DNA of 64,000 nucleotides from Sialis fuliginosa (lineage: Eukaryota; Arthropoda; Insecta; Megaloptera; Sialidae). The notes under the pieces were generated by a model, which ran no database searches, was not told the origin of the DNA, and saw nothing but the letters and a program-made list of their open reading frames with translations. Where the stretch lies: contig OY540811.1 in the NCBI GenBank assembly GCA_961205875.1, positions 34,007,340 to 34,071,339 of the forward strand, given 5' to 3'. This document shows positions 42,680-53,350 of this stretch, piece after piece (position 1 is the stretch's first letter; every line of letters starts with the position of its first letter). The position numbers were made by a program, and so were the translations under genes.

Positions 42680-42830
42680 TATTGGCCGGTGCCATAAAGC
42701 TGGTGAGCTACTAAAGCTCGGAGCTATTAGAGCTCGCGATGACGTGCTGCCACCGGTCATAGCTCAAACCCACTGGTGTCAGCTTATCGTGGATCAGTGG
42801 CGGCGGACGTAGCTCACTTTATTTTGCAAA
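42680..42830. repeat. GC-rich block with recurrent AGCTC/GAGCT motifs
   Basis: GTGAGCTAC, CGGAGCTAT, AGAGCTCGCG, CATAGCTCAA and CGTAGCTCAC occur within 120 bp, the first and last as an inverted pair. GCCGGTGCC and CCACCGGTC also recur. This may be the GC-rich subterminal zone of an unidentified element. A 99-codon frame through it has no recognisable domain. Confidence 0.35.
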
Positions 42831-43197
42831 TGGATATCGATAAAGATTTACTCGTCAATGGTCGCTATATGTGAAAATTATTATGTCGATGGTTTTTAAA
42901 GGTTATGAGACATATTTTCATCTCTTCTTGTTTTATAGAATAGAAAGCATATAAGGTAATGTCGCCAAATTTCGTTACTTTGTCTATCGCCGAAGAAAAT
43001 AACCGGTGTCATTTCAAATCAATTTCTGGAACTAAAAATGTTTGACGTTTCACGGCCATTTTGGTAATTTCGAAGAAAACAGCTAAAATCTACTACAATG
43101 TTAGATATATACAATGTCCTCCAACGGATGTTTAATATCGTCCCGGGCACGATATTAGAGACCAATGTTATGGGTACCGTTTAATCGTTTGTAACTA

Positions 43198-44000
43198 TTT
43201 TGCTTCCTCGCAATATCGAAGATACGAGAAGCTATGTGATCGTTTCAGATTGAGACAAAAAAAAGTTCTCCAATTTCAAAATTTTAAATTGATTTATCCG
43301 TTTCACGTCAAGACAAACACTTTTCATTCCGTGTCTGTCTGTCTGTCCGTGTGTCCGTCCGTCCGTCCGTCCGTCCGTATGTCCGTCCGTTCGTCCGTCT
43401 GTCCCCTGAATCCTTGTCACACGCATAACTCATGAACCACTGAACCGATATTATTGAAACTTGGTCGGACGGTTGGATCTGGTTTGAGGACGGTCCCATT
43501 TTAAAATCATCAAAATCGTGTGTAAGGAGGAGGGGTGACACCCCAAAATATTTCTTTTTTCAAGATATCTCAAGAACGACACATGTTACGAGAAAATTTT
43601 ATAGAATATTTTTTGTAGAGCATTAAATTTCCTATAATATGGGTCTACTATGTTTGTTGTAAAATATTCCCTTACAAAGATTTATCTGAATTTATTTTAA
43701 AAATTCGTGTTTTGTTTTTCTAAATTGATATTTGATTGGATATATAAAATGTCACTTTGACGTTTTAAATGTCATTTTGACATTTGCATAAACTTAGATT
43801 TAGATTGAAATTGTCAAAAAATTAAAAATATATGAAAAAATATTCAGGTGCGTTTTAAGAAAAATTTCGAATTAAGATTTTTTAGTAAAATTTGTATAAA
43901 AATTAAATGGTTAACCAATGCCAGGAAATTTATCTGAACACTATCGGTTTTAGTGAATTTAGCACGAGGAAGCACTGTGCATTTACTTGGCAGATGTTTT
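43198..44000 (+). repeat. Family A repeat, copy A5 (complete, expanded tetranucleotide)
   Basis: All family A landmarks are present. The internal tract is expanded to about 70 bp of TCTG/TCCG repeats (43333-43403), producing several overlapping low-complexity frames on both strands. It is flanked on both sides by GC palindromic motifs (43138 and 44242). Confidence 0.75.
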
Positions 44001-44305
44001 TGTTATTTTTTCAATAACTATGTTTTATTTTCAAGTACACTCGAGACCAGTGCTCATTGTAGAACCATCAATAATGTAGAAAATCCGGGTCCTAAATTTA
44101 TATGATCTGCCTGTCATGATAACTGATTTTTCAATTTAAGACTTTTAAACCTGATCATAAGTATATTTTTTATAATAGTTTCTTTTGTTTTGTGATGATA
44201 ATGATACGATGATTATGTGGTAATGTACATAACCCTAATATCGTCCCCGGGGACGTTATTTGGAGTCCAAATATTATTTTAGAAATATGACTTGTTTTTG
44301 TATAC

Positions 44306-44504
44306 TATACCTCAGCAGCGGTGCGCGAGCTGTATTCATGTGAGGCCATGCGAATTGCTATCATAGATTGAACACATTCGGATTTTGTCGTGTCTTCCGA
44401 AAATGTAATTCTTTGCCGTACTGACTATGTCGAATGTGTCTGATCTTAACATAAACTGTCACTGGACTCACATGAATATAGCTCGCGCATCGCCACTGCT
44501 ATAC
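44306..44504. mobile_element. MITE with about 32 bp terminal inverted repeats
   Basis: CAGCAGCGGTGCGCGAGCTG then TATTCATGTGAG (44313-44344) recurs inverted at 44467-44502 (reading GCAGTGGCGATGCGCGAGCT and ATATTCATGTGAG). It is short and GC-rich at the ends. The CAGTGGCG-like terminus relates it loosely to other ends in the window. Confidence 0.65.
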
Positions 44505-45130
44505 AATATAAAAATTACATCCGTTTCTAAATATAGTATACCTACAATACACTTGTTCATTAACTTATTGTTAAATAAATAAAAAACATTCTCGAACCGA
44601 CCCCTTCTCTTAGACACTTTGACGAAATCATAATATACTTTATCTGCAAGAAAATTACTTCCATAAACGATCGTTTTTGGATTTCGCCAAAACGGAAACC
44701 CAATTTAAAAACTTGTATAGTATATTACACATTTTAAAAATAGCTGCGAAAACTAGTAGAAACTATTTAAATTTTGAAGAAATAAATTTTTGGTAACTGT
44801 AGTTATAAAAGATAAAATAATTAATGTAATTACAACGGAACGTTGGGTGATAATACAATGGAGAAGAATACGTAGTTTTTAAGGCTCGACTCAGACGAGC
44901 TACTACACACTAATAAAATTCTAGTTTAAAACCCAGAAAACATGATTTTGACCACTTCCCTCCTGCATCATCAGATCCTCCTTGTCACAATATGTAACCA
45001 AAAAACTCATTCGAAACTAGTTAAACGAAACTCGATGGGCTTATTGTTAGCCATTGAGAAGTCCCTATAACCACCTCCCACCTTCATCATTATACAAGCT
45101 CGACGGTACCATATTATTGTAATTCCACCA
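44505..45130. other. Unassigned
   Basis: A partial direct repeat is visible (ACCACTTCCCTCCTGCATCA at about 44950 versus ACCACCTCCCACCTTCATCA at 45071). Nothing else. Confidence 0.35.
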
Positions 45131-45682
45131 GAATAGGCATGATGCCAGTTACAAAGTATCACTGATATTATGATTTTAAATAATGAAATAAGTTAAAAAG
45201 ATTCTAAAAAATGTATTTATTTTTATATTAAAAGCGAGATTAATATGATTTTTGTTAAAGTAAAAACGCAAAATACAGCAATTCGCCATGTTAGATAAAA
45301 CACCAGTCAGAGTGGATGACGTCATAGCTACGTAAACGTCATTTTTGTTTCATTAATATCTGCACTGTTTATAAATTATTTTGTGGTTTTACATTATCAA
45401 TTTGCTCAGTTTTGTGTTACCAAAAGTAAAACCAAGAAACATTAGCGATGGAAACAAAGGATTTATTATAGTTGACAAGGAGTGTTTACATAGGCGTGAC
45501 GTCAAAAATGCGCCATGACACCTGCGAGCGCTTTGGCGTCAAATAGAAAATTAGTTTTAAAAGGGTCACTTTTTGTGATTAAACCTTAATTTTCTGCAGA
45601 AATAAGCTTTTTTTTTGGAAATAAGAGACACGTAAGATCATCATAAAATAGTTTTTAAAAATTAGGCATCATGCCTATTGCA
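45131..45682. mobile_element. Possible MITE, ATAGGCATGATGCC ends
   Basis: AATAGGCATGATGCC at 45133 pairs with GGCATCATGCCTAT ending about 45679. Two TGACGTCA palindromes (45317-45324 and 45497-45504) occur inside. No target duplication seen, and the terminal repeat is short and itself partly palindromic. Confidence 0.45.
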
Positions 45683-45914
45683 TAAGTTTCCAAAGTTTCA
45701 AATCGATACGGCATTTAGAAGTGGGTGAAAATTGAATTTTAAGATTTGCTTACAATGTTAGGAAGTTACAGGTCAAGCTAATAAAAACGTATTAAAAAGT
45801 GGCTGGATGTTGCTCTGCAGTGACCGAGTAATTAAATAACATGTATTTATATGGAAACGCGTGATTCCAACTCACACTGACTAGAGTCTAATTCGACGGT
45901 TGACGACGCAAAAT

Positions 45915-45953
45915 GTCGCTGGTGAGTGGTCGATGCAACCACTCACCGGCGAC
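45915..45953. repeat. 16 bp GC hairpin
   Basis: GTCGCTGGTGAGTGGT and ACCACTCACCGGCGAC flank a 7 nt loop with one mismatch. It stands 60 bp left of the second hAT MITE. Confidence 0.6.
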
Positions 45954-46013
45954 AACAAACTTCACTTATTGTCAGTCAGTTTTGCAGATTTCGTTGACTG
46001 CAGTTGATACTAA

Positions 46014-46729
46014 CTAAAAATTAGAGTTGGGCATTTTAGTTCATGACAGAGAGCGCTCCCTATAGTTCAGTGGTCTTTAATGAACTAGTTCGTTCTTCTA
46101 GTTCTTTTAGTTCATAGAATTTTTTTACAGACTATACGATGACAATTTATTGATTCAGATATATTGGATTGTTGAATATTTAATGTATAATTAATTGTTG
46201 AATTAGTAATTTTGTACTACTATTTATTTCATCAAACTATAGAAATGCAAATTTATAGATAAAATCGATATTTTTAAATGTATATATTTGCAATAATCTT
46301 TTTTTTTTAATCAAACCCTCGATATATATGAAAATTTTGAAACATTTTCAATGATACATTATTTATTGTACAGTAATTTGAGCAATATATTTAAATTTCA
46401 TTAAAATCTGTGACATTCCTTTTTATTGATTGTTATAAAATAATATAAAAATCACGTGCTTTTGACAGACATATTGCATTCATGTGAACTAAAAAAAATT
46501 CAATATAATATATCTTTAGTAAAATAAATTCAAAATTGGTACTTAATAAAGTATTGCAACATAAATTATATTACAGATAAAAATCGCACAATCTCATTTT
46601 TAGAACAGTGTATTTGAAGTGTATCGGGAACTATTGAACTTAAAGAGCGGAGCGCATACGAACTAGTTCTCGTGTGGGAGCGCTCTTTTGAACTAGTTCG
46701 ATCGTGAACTACACAAGTCTACTACAAAT
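46014..46729. mobile_element. hAT MITE, copy 2, with 7/8 target duplication
   Basis: The element is 46022-46721 (700 bp), highly similar throughout to 12299-12992. It is flanked by CTAAAAAT and CTACAAAT, an 8 bp duplication with one change. It shares the GAACTAGTTCG subterminal palindromes, with one CTCTAGTTTT piece lost near the right end. Confidence 0.85.
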
Positions 46730-46769
46730 GGTCCCTAAATGGTATTCGCGTGTAGCTGTTATCCGACCA

Positions 46770-46809
46770 CTGCACAACCACTCTTTAGTGACTCGAAGTG
46801 GTTGTGCAG
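46770..46809. repeat. 13 bp hairpin
   Basis: CTGCACAACCACT and AGTGGTTGTGCAG flank a 14 nt loop. It shares the ACCACT motif with the hairpin at 45915, so the two may be the split ends of one element interrupted by the hAT insertion. Confidence 0.5.
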
Positions 46810-46911
46810 TCTGTGTTGAGTATAACAAGATCATAAAAGAATTATTTTAAAATGGTAACACTTATGGTATTATGATTCCTCGCCTAATTTACATGTAGGC
46901 AAAATTTAGGT

Positions 46912-47412
46912 ACAATTAATAGAGATTTGAAAAATAGTTTTTCAACTATTGCGAAAAATGCAACTATTATAATTTTTATAACATATCTCCATCGATTTCA
47001 GAAAACCGGTTTGATTGAACCCAATTTGAAATCAACTATTTGCAATTATTTTACCTTTCTAACTATTTTTAAACTATTTGACTTTTTTATCCAACGTAAA
47101 AATTTTGTATTGAAAAAAGATATTTATATTGTGTTTTTCATATTTATTTGTTTAATTTTTTTTAGCTTCTAAAATCTATCTAGAATCGACAATAACATGT
47201 TTTCCTTGAAAATTTCGGATTTGACACTTTTTACTAATTTAAATTGACTTCACTAATTTGTTGATTAAATCGAAAAAAAAAATATTATTGTAAAATAAAT
47301 TGTAACTATTACACAACTATTTTTATTAAAAAAACTATTTTACAGAAAAAACAACTATATAGTAACTATTTCATTTAAAATAACAACTATTTTTCCAATC
47401 TCTAATAATCAA
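46912..47412. mobile_element. hAT MITE of a second family, AACTATT-rich
   Basis: The element is 46920-47404 (485 bp). TAGAGATTTGAAAAATAGTT at the left is mirrored by the right end (TAGAGATTGGAAAAATAGTT when reversed). ACAATTAA and ATAATCAA at the edges match at 6 of 8 positions, both differences being transitions, fitting an old 8 bp duplication. AACTATT units recur more than ten times, mainly near the ends. An 81-codon frame inside is incidental. Confidence 0.75.
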
Positions 47413-47615
47413 TTATACTTTAAAGTTATAGTTCATTATTATAAGCTCAACATTACATATAATATGAATACAAACAAATTGTAATGCAATTTAAAAAAAA
47501 ACCTTGTAGGTTTTACTGCTGAATAGAAATAAATTGCATTGAAAAATTAATTTATTATTTTAAGTAAACCTTTTTTCTGGGGGGTTAGCAATAAAAGATA
47601 ATTCTTACAGATTTA

Positions 47616-47861
47616 AAAAAAAATCTGCCAAGTAAATGCACAGTGCTTCCTCGTGCTAATTCACCAAAGGTAGTTAATAATTGAACAATTTTAATAAACA
47701 CCGATAAAGTATTCAGATGAACTTCCTGCCATTAGTTAACCATTTAATGTTCATACAGTTTTATTAAAAAATATTAATCGACATTTTTCTTAATGCTCGC
47801 CTGGTTATTTTTTCGTATATTTTTAATTTTTTAACAATTTCAATCTAAATCTATACCTTTT
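47616..47861 (-). repeat. Family A repeat, copy A6 (3' part only)
   Basis: AAATCTGCCAAGTAAATGCA, GTGCTTCCTCGTGCTAATTC and the A/T-rich tail match the 3' end of family A. Homology stops at AATCTAAATC, exactly where the next MITE begins. Confidence 0.65.
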
Positions 47862-48332
47862 CAAATTCAAATTGAGACTAATCAATTTCAAATTGGGAAT
47901 AATTCATTTCAAATTGGGACTAACCAATTTTAAATTGGGAATAATCAATTTCAAATTGGGAATAATCAATATCAAATTTGGAATTATTAATTTAAAATTG
48001 GTTAAGTTTAAAAGCTTGTGTTAAAGTGATTTAGACATTGAAATACCACATATCTAGTGATGAAGACAGTAAATATGACTCAGACTGTGTTTCGATTACA
48101 ACGGCTAAAAAATATTGTACGAGAAAATATCACGTAAACAATTCAAGCCTGGGGGAGGGGGCGTGATAGAATGTGGAGGCCTTGTTTGTAGCCATTACAA
48201 ATTTATTTTGTATTATAATAGATAAATTGTATTATATTGAAATAAATGATTTATTTATTTTCATCTCAAATATCGAATTTGCAATTCCCAATTTGAAATT
48301 GATTAGTCTCAATTTGAACTTGAAATGGTATA
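47862..48332. mobile_element. TA-target MITE carrying a ~20 bp minisatellite
   Basis: TATACC(T/A)TTTCAA(A/G)TTC followed by AAATTGAGACTAATCAATTT forms a ~50 bp terminal inverted repeat (47862 and 48332), with TA at both edges. At the left, about seven tandem units of CAAATTGGGAATAATCAATT run to about 48003. The right end has only one or two units. The 60-codon frame inside is incidental. Confidence 0.65.
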
Positions 48333-48885
48333 GTTTGACATATATCAGCTTTTAAGTATGTAAAAGTAGATATTTAAAAAAAATCATTAGTAATTAGTAT
48401 TTTAACATGTTTATGTTACGGGTAAATTTCAGAATGACATTTGGGGATCGAGTTCTACTTGATACGGAACTAAAGTATACCAAAATTAGTTGATTTTGTC
48501 TTGTGTCTTATAAACAAAGTTGTAAAAATAATCAAGACCAAACTACCTAACAAGAGCACTTTTAGTAAAACCCTAAAATTTGGAAAAAGTCGCAATATTT
48601 TCTAAACAACTGAATGTATGAAAAAATTTTTTTAGCAAAAGTTTCTTACTTTTTCATGATCTTTAAAATTATGTAGTTTTGGATACACCGTTCCATTTGA
48701 TTTTGTTGAGAAACGGACATCTACTCCTCAAACTATTCCCTAAAGGGGGTTATAAGGGTTGAAAATATTTTCCTGAAATTCTTTAGGGTCGATATACATA
48801 TATAGTAAATTTTTTATCATAAAACTCTATCTTTAATAGTTTGGGCGTAAAACATAGTGGACGGGTGGTCTGGAACACCCCTGTA
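48333..48885. other. Probable transposon remnant ending GGAACACCCCTGTATA
   Basis: The right end, GGAACACCCCTGTATA (48869-48884), is on the minus strand TATACAGGGGTGTTCC, a frequent insect element terminus. The opposite end was not identified. Confidence 0.4.
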
Positions 48886-49630
48886 TATAAGGTTCCTTGA
48901 TGACTGTAATATATAATATAATCAATGAGATCAGTTTAAATTTTAACGGAATAAAATGGCTTATAATTTCACAATACGGCGATTAAATATCTGATACAAA
49001 ACACTTGTACTAAATTATCTGGTATTTTCTCGTGTGATGCCTTATAAATACCGAAGAATGGGAATCGAATCGATTTAGGTTAGCAATTCAGGGTTACCTT
49101 TTCGATCTAAACAATTTAAACTGTATAAATGTTGACACTTTTGTAAAGAACCGCTACTGAAATGCCTCCACGTTAGCGTTCCTTTTGACTGAACGCGTTC
49201 CACGTTTTTATATCAGCGGACAATGCTCGGTTTGGTCGGTTGTTGTTTTTTCTTGTCAAGGCGTACGTCAGATTAGTATCTGGGAAAAACTGAATTAAAT
49301 AAAAATGTGTGATACAAAAAATATGTTATGCTGTTGTTATTCTCATAATGAAAAATATATCAAATGCTTTATATTCATGTTGTTCGTTATTTTATAAATA
49401 TATGGTACATTTAATGCTCTTGCTTCATTGAGCAGAAATTTGTTTATCAATTAATATGTTATTGATTTGTTATTGACAAGTGTATTGTACCTGTATTTAT
49501 TTTGTGAATATTTTATGTATTTAGTTCAATGAAATTTTAATGAATTAATTCATTTGTTATATAGTTTTTAAGATTTTTGACGTAAATAACTTCTAGTTTT
49601 TCACGCCAAGTACTGGGTTTGGCATTTCAG
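48886..49630. other. Unassigned
   Basis: No repeats or coding signal that I can support. Confidence 0.35.
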
Positions 49631-49639
49631 AAACTTGAT

Positions 49640-49840
49640 GTAACGCACTGAGATCAGTTCGTGCGCTAGCGTAAATTCAATCAGTATATATTTTTACCCA
49701 GAGCAGCTACCACGCGGGTTTTGGTATGAAATTATAGATCTCGATTAGATCTACGTGATACAAGTAGAAATCAAAAAAATTAACCAGTTTTAATGATTGA
49801 AAAATTTCATATTATAAAAAAAAATTTGATTTCGTATTTC
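49640..49840 (+). repeat. Family K repeat, 5' part only (K3)
   Basis: GTGCGCTAGCGTAAATTCAA, CAGCTACCACGCGGGTTTTG, TTATAGATCTCGATTAGATC and GTGATACAAGTAGAAATCAA match K1 and K2. The coding-like core is absent. Confidence 0.6.
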
Positions 49841-49946
49841 CACGATTTTGTTCGAAAATATTATTTAATTGAATTGAAACAAAAATAACAGTAGTTATAT
49901 AAGAAAATATTCTCTACGCATTAACGTTTTTCGTTTTAACGTTTTT

Positions 49947-50836
49947 CAAAGTAGATATCAAAAAAACATATTTCCCAAAACCTTTTCATCCCACCCCCAT
50001 TTTTGACTGAATTACGATTTTTTAAAGTTTTGAAATCAAACGAAATTAGACTTTTTTTCGAGAGAACCTTATTTTTATAAAATGTCCCTTATTATGCATG
50101 TTATAGGGTTCATTTTCTTCGTTTTTTATTGAACTTTTATTTGAAAATTAAACTTATGTTGATTTGTAGGGAATTTCGTAACGAATTAAGTGGTATATTT
50201 TTTATTCGAATTTCAGAAGCTCCGACATTTCAGAAACACTGAAAATTCCTATAAATTCTTATTTTTAATATACGAGTTATTAGATGTTTTATAAAAATTA
50301 TAACTCACTTAGGAGCTCAATATGAAAAATGTTTTTTGAGAGTTGTTTTATGGATAAAGAAAGGAAATTTTTGCCAAAATTTGATGCAATTTAGAGTATA
50401 GAGAAAAAAGTTTTAATGATGTGAATATAGCGATTTTTGGAAAATAAGATATCTTAAAACAAGTGTAACTTTAAAAGTTTTTGAGCAAATTAAAAAATGT
50501 ATAAATATTTAGAATCTACATCAAAAATAGAATAAAATGACCTATACCGGAAGTATTTTGGTTGAAACCAAAATATTTGGCATCAATTTCAAAATCGACT
50601 ATTTTTACAAAAGATCATACTTAATGTTTTGGTACTGCATTCGGTTAAAATTGAATATTCGGCTCTGAAACCGATTTCAAATGAAAGCTCGACATGCATA
50701 ATAAGGGACATTTTGAAAAATAAGGTTCTCTCGAAAAAAGTCTAATTTCGTTCCATTATAAAACATTAAAAAATCGTAAAAAGGGGGCGGGTGGATAAGG
50801 TTTTCGGAAACATGTTTTTTTGATATGTACTTTGAG
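49947..50836. mobile_element. Foldback element, about 150 bp inverted arms
   Basis: The left arm (49947-50101: CAAAGTAGATATCAAAAAAA, CGAAATTAGACTTTTTTTCG, GAGAGAACCTTATTTTT, CTTATTATGCATG) is mirrored at 50693-50836. The spacer is ~590 bp without coding signal. The arms differ at several positions, so it is old. Confidence 0.7.
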
Positions 50837-50911
50837 AAAAAAAATTGGGAGCAAAATCGGTGACATACGTGCGCCCTGTTTTTAAAAAAAAAACTACTGG
50901 AAATGCTCATA

Positions 50912-51163
50912 TACAGTGTATTCCAAGTTGATTAAGACATAGGAAATTTAACATGGGGGCAATTAGAAGTGTTGCAGTAACCTTTGGTCAAATTTAACGA
51001 TGTGTCATTGGTGCATTTTGAAATGCCGCCACAAAATTTTATTAATTTAAAATTTATCAGTTAGTTTCGAGGCGGTACCAATCACACATCGTTAAATTTT
51101 ACCAAATTTCTAATTGTCCCCATGTTAAATTTACTATGCTTAATCAACTTGGAATACACTGTA
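50912..51163. mobile_element. Tc1/mariner-like MITE, TA target
   Basis: CAGTGTATTCCAAGTTGATT at 50914 pairs with its complement ending 51161, flanked by TA. Arms extend inward through TTTAACATGGGG(G/A)CAATTAGAA and ACGATGTGT. CAGTG ends with a TA duplication fit a Tc1/mariner-type MITE. Total body 248 bp. Confidence 0.8.
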
Positions 51164-51379
51164 TATTCTCTAGTAACATTTTTAATTTTTTGATTAAAGT
51201 TTTTTTTAAATATTAATGAAAAAAATGTAAATATTCACTTGTTTTTATGTTCGCACAAATCATACAAAATTACGAAAACAAAGAACAAATTGCAAAAAGT
51301 AAACTCGTTGTTCCCTAGATTAATAATCAGACTTTATATATTTTATTGATATTAATCTATTTTAATTTATTAAATTATT

Positions 51380-51870
51380 AATAAGGAGATATCATGAACA
51401 AAAAATTTATATTTGTGCCAACGTAAATTTACAATCAGTATATCTCTTCATTCAGATCAGCTAGCACGCTAGTTTTGGTCTAAAGTTATAGATCTCAATT
51501 ATATTTACGAGGTACAAGTACCAATCAAAACATTTAATCAGTTTAAGTGAGTGAAAAACTTCATATAATAAATAATAAAAAATTAAATCATAATGTCGGC
51601 TAAAACACGCGCAAAAGCCAGTATGAAATATAAAAGACGCATAGCAATGGAAAAAGCGTCTCAGTAACTATCTGAAAATATACCATTACCAATAACTGAA
51701 AGGGTCAGGAGGTACAGAGTACTCCAAAATGCGAATGTCAGCGGCTCGGCCAACGACGGAGCAAGCACATCATGAGTCTATGTTTTATTTAACCCTACTG
51801 CCACAAACGACGCAACCTTGGATTAAGAATGTAATCACTTAAATCCCTGAACTGTGCATCCAGACACAGT
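51380..51870 (+). repeat. Family K repeat, copy K2
   Basis: Contains CAGCTAGCACGCTAGTTTTG, TTATAGATCTCAATTATATT, CGAGGTACAAGTACCAATC and AAACATTTAATCAGTTT, then the coding-like core. After that come CGCAACCTTGGATT and CTGTGCATCC, mirrored in K1 by GGATGCACAG and AATCCAAGGTCGC. Confidence 0.65.
51593..51775 (+). pseudogene. Degenerate 61-codon frame of family K
   Basis: An ATG frame reads MSAKTRAKASMKYKRRIAME, then KASQ, a TAA at codon 25, and continues PLPITERVRRYRVLQNANVS to TGA. K1 has CAG at the interrupted codon and a stop (TAA) at the same final position, so the core was once open and ended there or was spliced. The basic (R/K)YR repeats resemble N-termini of some insect mobile-element proteins, from memory only. 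No catalytic domain is present. Confidence 0.4.
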
Positions 51871-52386
51871 TACACCCATTTTTTAAACTTATGAAACAGA
51901 TTTTTAGTAAATCAGAATAATGTTAGTATTTTTGAAGCATCTTTCAAGTCAAGATAATATGAAGATTGACTTATTTTAGAAGCGGAAAATTAAGATGTTA
52001 ATATTTTTTTTTTTTTTTGGCCTTCCATGCTAGATGATTTAGCCAATGTTAATATTTGAAGGATTTTTTTTTTAGTAATTCATAAGATTCGAACTAATGT
52101 GGCAAAGGAATTTTAATGTTATTTTACACATATGCTAATATGTTAATACTCGGATGAAAACGTTTTTTTCTTACAATTTTGAAACATAATTACAATTTAC
52201 TATTTGTTTTAAATGCGGTTCTTACAAATAATTATTAAATTACAGAAAATATAATGATTTAGATTGTTTTATATCATTATCTATTTGAAACATTCATTTT
52301 TGATAATTTACAATTATAATATTCCGTGAAAACACTTTTATTTACTACACCATTGTTTAAAAGCTACTCTTTAATTGAGCCGTTTA
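51871..52386. other. A+T-rich; short retroelement-like 3' motif
   Basis: Around 52003-52047 a T-run is followed by GGCCTTCCATGCTAGATGAT and TTAGCCAATG. On the minus strand this reads CATTGGCTAAATCATCTAGC..., and part of it (CATTGGCTA) recurs at the end of the retroposed insert at 55.26 kb. It may be a tiny 3' relic of a non-LTR element. Confidence 0.3.
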
Positions 52387-52602
52387 TTTTGAAAGTGGCT
52401 TAACTCCATTTATGTTTAAACTGAGATATTAAAGAGTTTGCGTTTCAATAAAATTAAAAATACACGTGTAAGATATCAATGTGCCACATTGATTAAGTGT
52501 TTCTAAGAGAGTTACATTTACAATTACTATTAAAATAACCCCAATTATTAAATGAATAATATATGTTTTTTCACCACAAATGGAGTTAAGCCACTTTCAA
52601 AA
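52387..52602. mobile_element. MITE, 25 bp perfect terminal inverted repeats
   Basis: TTTTGAAAGTGGCTTAACTC with CATTT and its exact reverse complement at 52578-52602 delimit 216 bp of A/T-rich sequence. A related ACCACTTTCAAAAT occurs near 53391. Target duplication not evident. Confidence 0.7.
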
Positions 52603-52789
52603 TCAATAATTACATTTGTTATTAATTTAAAAGAACTCAGCTCCATTTGTTGTTAGTTAAAATGCTTTAAATTGAAAAAAAAAACACTCACTTTATTTTA
52701 TATTATTCCTTTATAACTCTTAAGAAAATTATACAATTCAGGAAATCTAAGTATGTATATAGAATGATTTTTAAGTCTTGAGATTGTTT

Positions 52790-53350
52790 ATTATCTGGAA
52801 AACTATGGATGTTTAGGGAAAATATTTGGTACAAAAGTTTCAGGATTTAGAGGCAAAATCAATGGAGGTAACAATTTTGACCTTGAGTAAAGGTTTGAAG
52901 GTCATTTTGGGGTCAACAAATTTTTTTCAAAGGAAATTTTTTTTTTTTTTGAAGATTCGTATAATGCAGAAAAAAAACTTGTCTAAAAAGTTTTATAAAA
53001 AATTTCAATTTTAACATTAAAAAAAATATTTTTGCTTTAAAAAATTATGAAATTATATTATTTTTTAAACTGCATTTTTTCTCACACTTTTGAGATAATA
53101 ATTTCAAAATTTTCGATCACAAAAAAAATTTTTTGATGTAAACAAAATTTTTAAATTACGTTAAAATTGAAGTTTTCAAAAAAACATTTCAAGTTCTTTC
53201 TATTTTTTTTTTAAATTTGCTGACCCCAAAATGACCTTAAAACCTCCACTAAAGGTCAAAATTGTTACCTTCATTAGGTTTGCCCCGCCAAATCCTAAAA
53301 CTTTTGTACCAAACATTTTCCGTAAAAAGGTTTAGTTTTCCAGCTATTGT
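52790..53350. mobile_element. Foldback element, about 135 bp arms
   Basis: TTTGGTACAAAAGTTTCAGG, GAGGTAACAATTTTGACCTT and AAGGTCATTTTGGGGTCAAC (52826-52920) are mirrored at 53219-53315. The interior is A/T homopolymer-rich. Arms are about 80-85% alike by eye. Confidence 0.65.

Noticed and set aside
43232-43541. Frames rich in repeating RTDG or SVCP-type residues
   Set aside because: They are translations of the TCCG/TCTG tetranucleotide expansion in family A.
45317-45504. Two TGACGTCA sites, considered as CRE-type regulatory elements
   Set aside because: Both lie inside a probable MITE with no gene nearby; an 8 bp match alone is not evidence of regulation.
46927-47172. 81-codon frame
   Set aside because: Lies entirely inside a hAT MITE and reflects the AACTATT repeats.
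47871-48003. Regularly repeated ~20 bp units, considered as a CRISPR array
   Set aside because: Units are directly contiguous with no spacers and lie within a MITE in a eukaryotic context.
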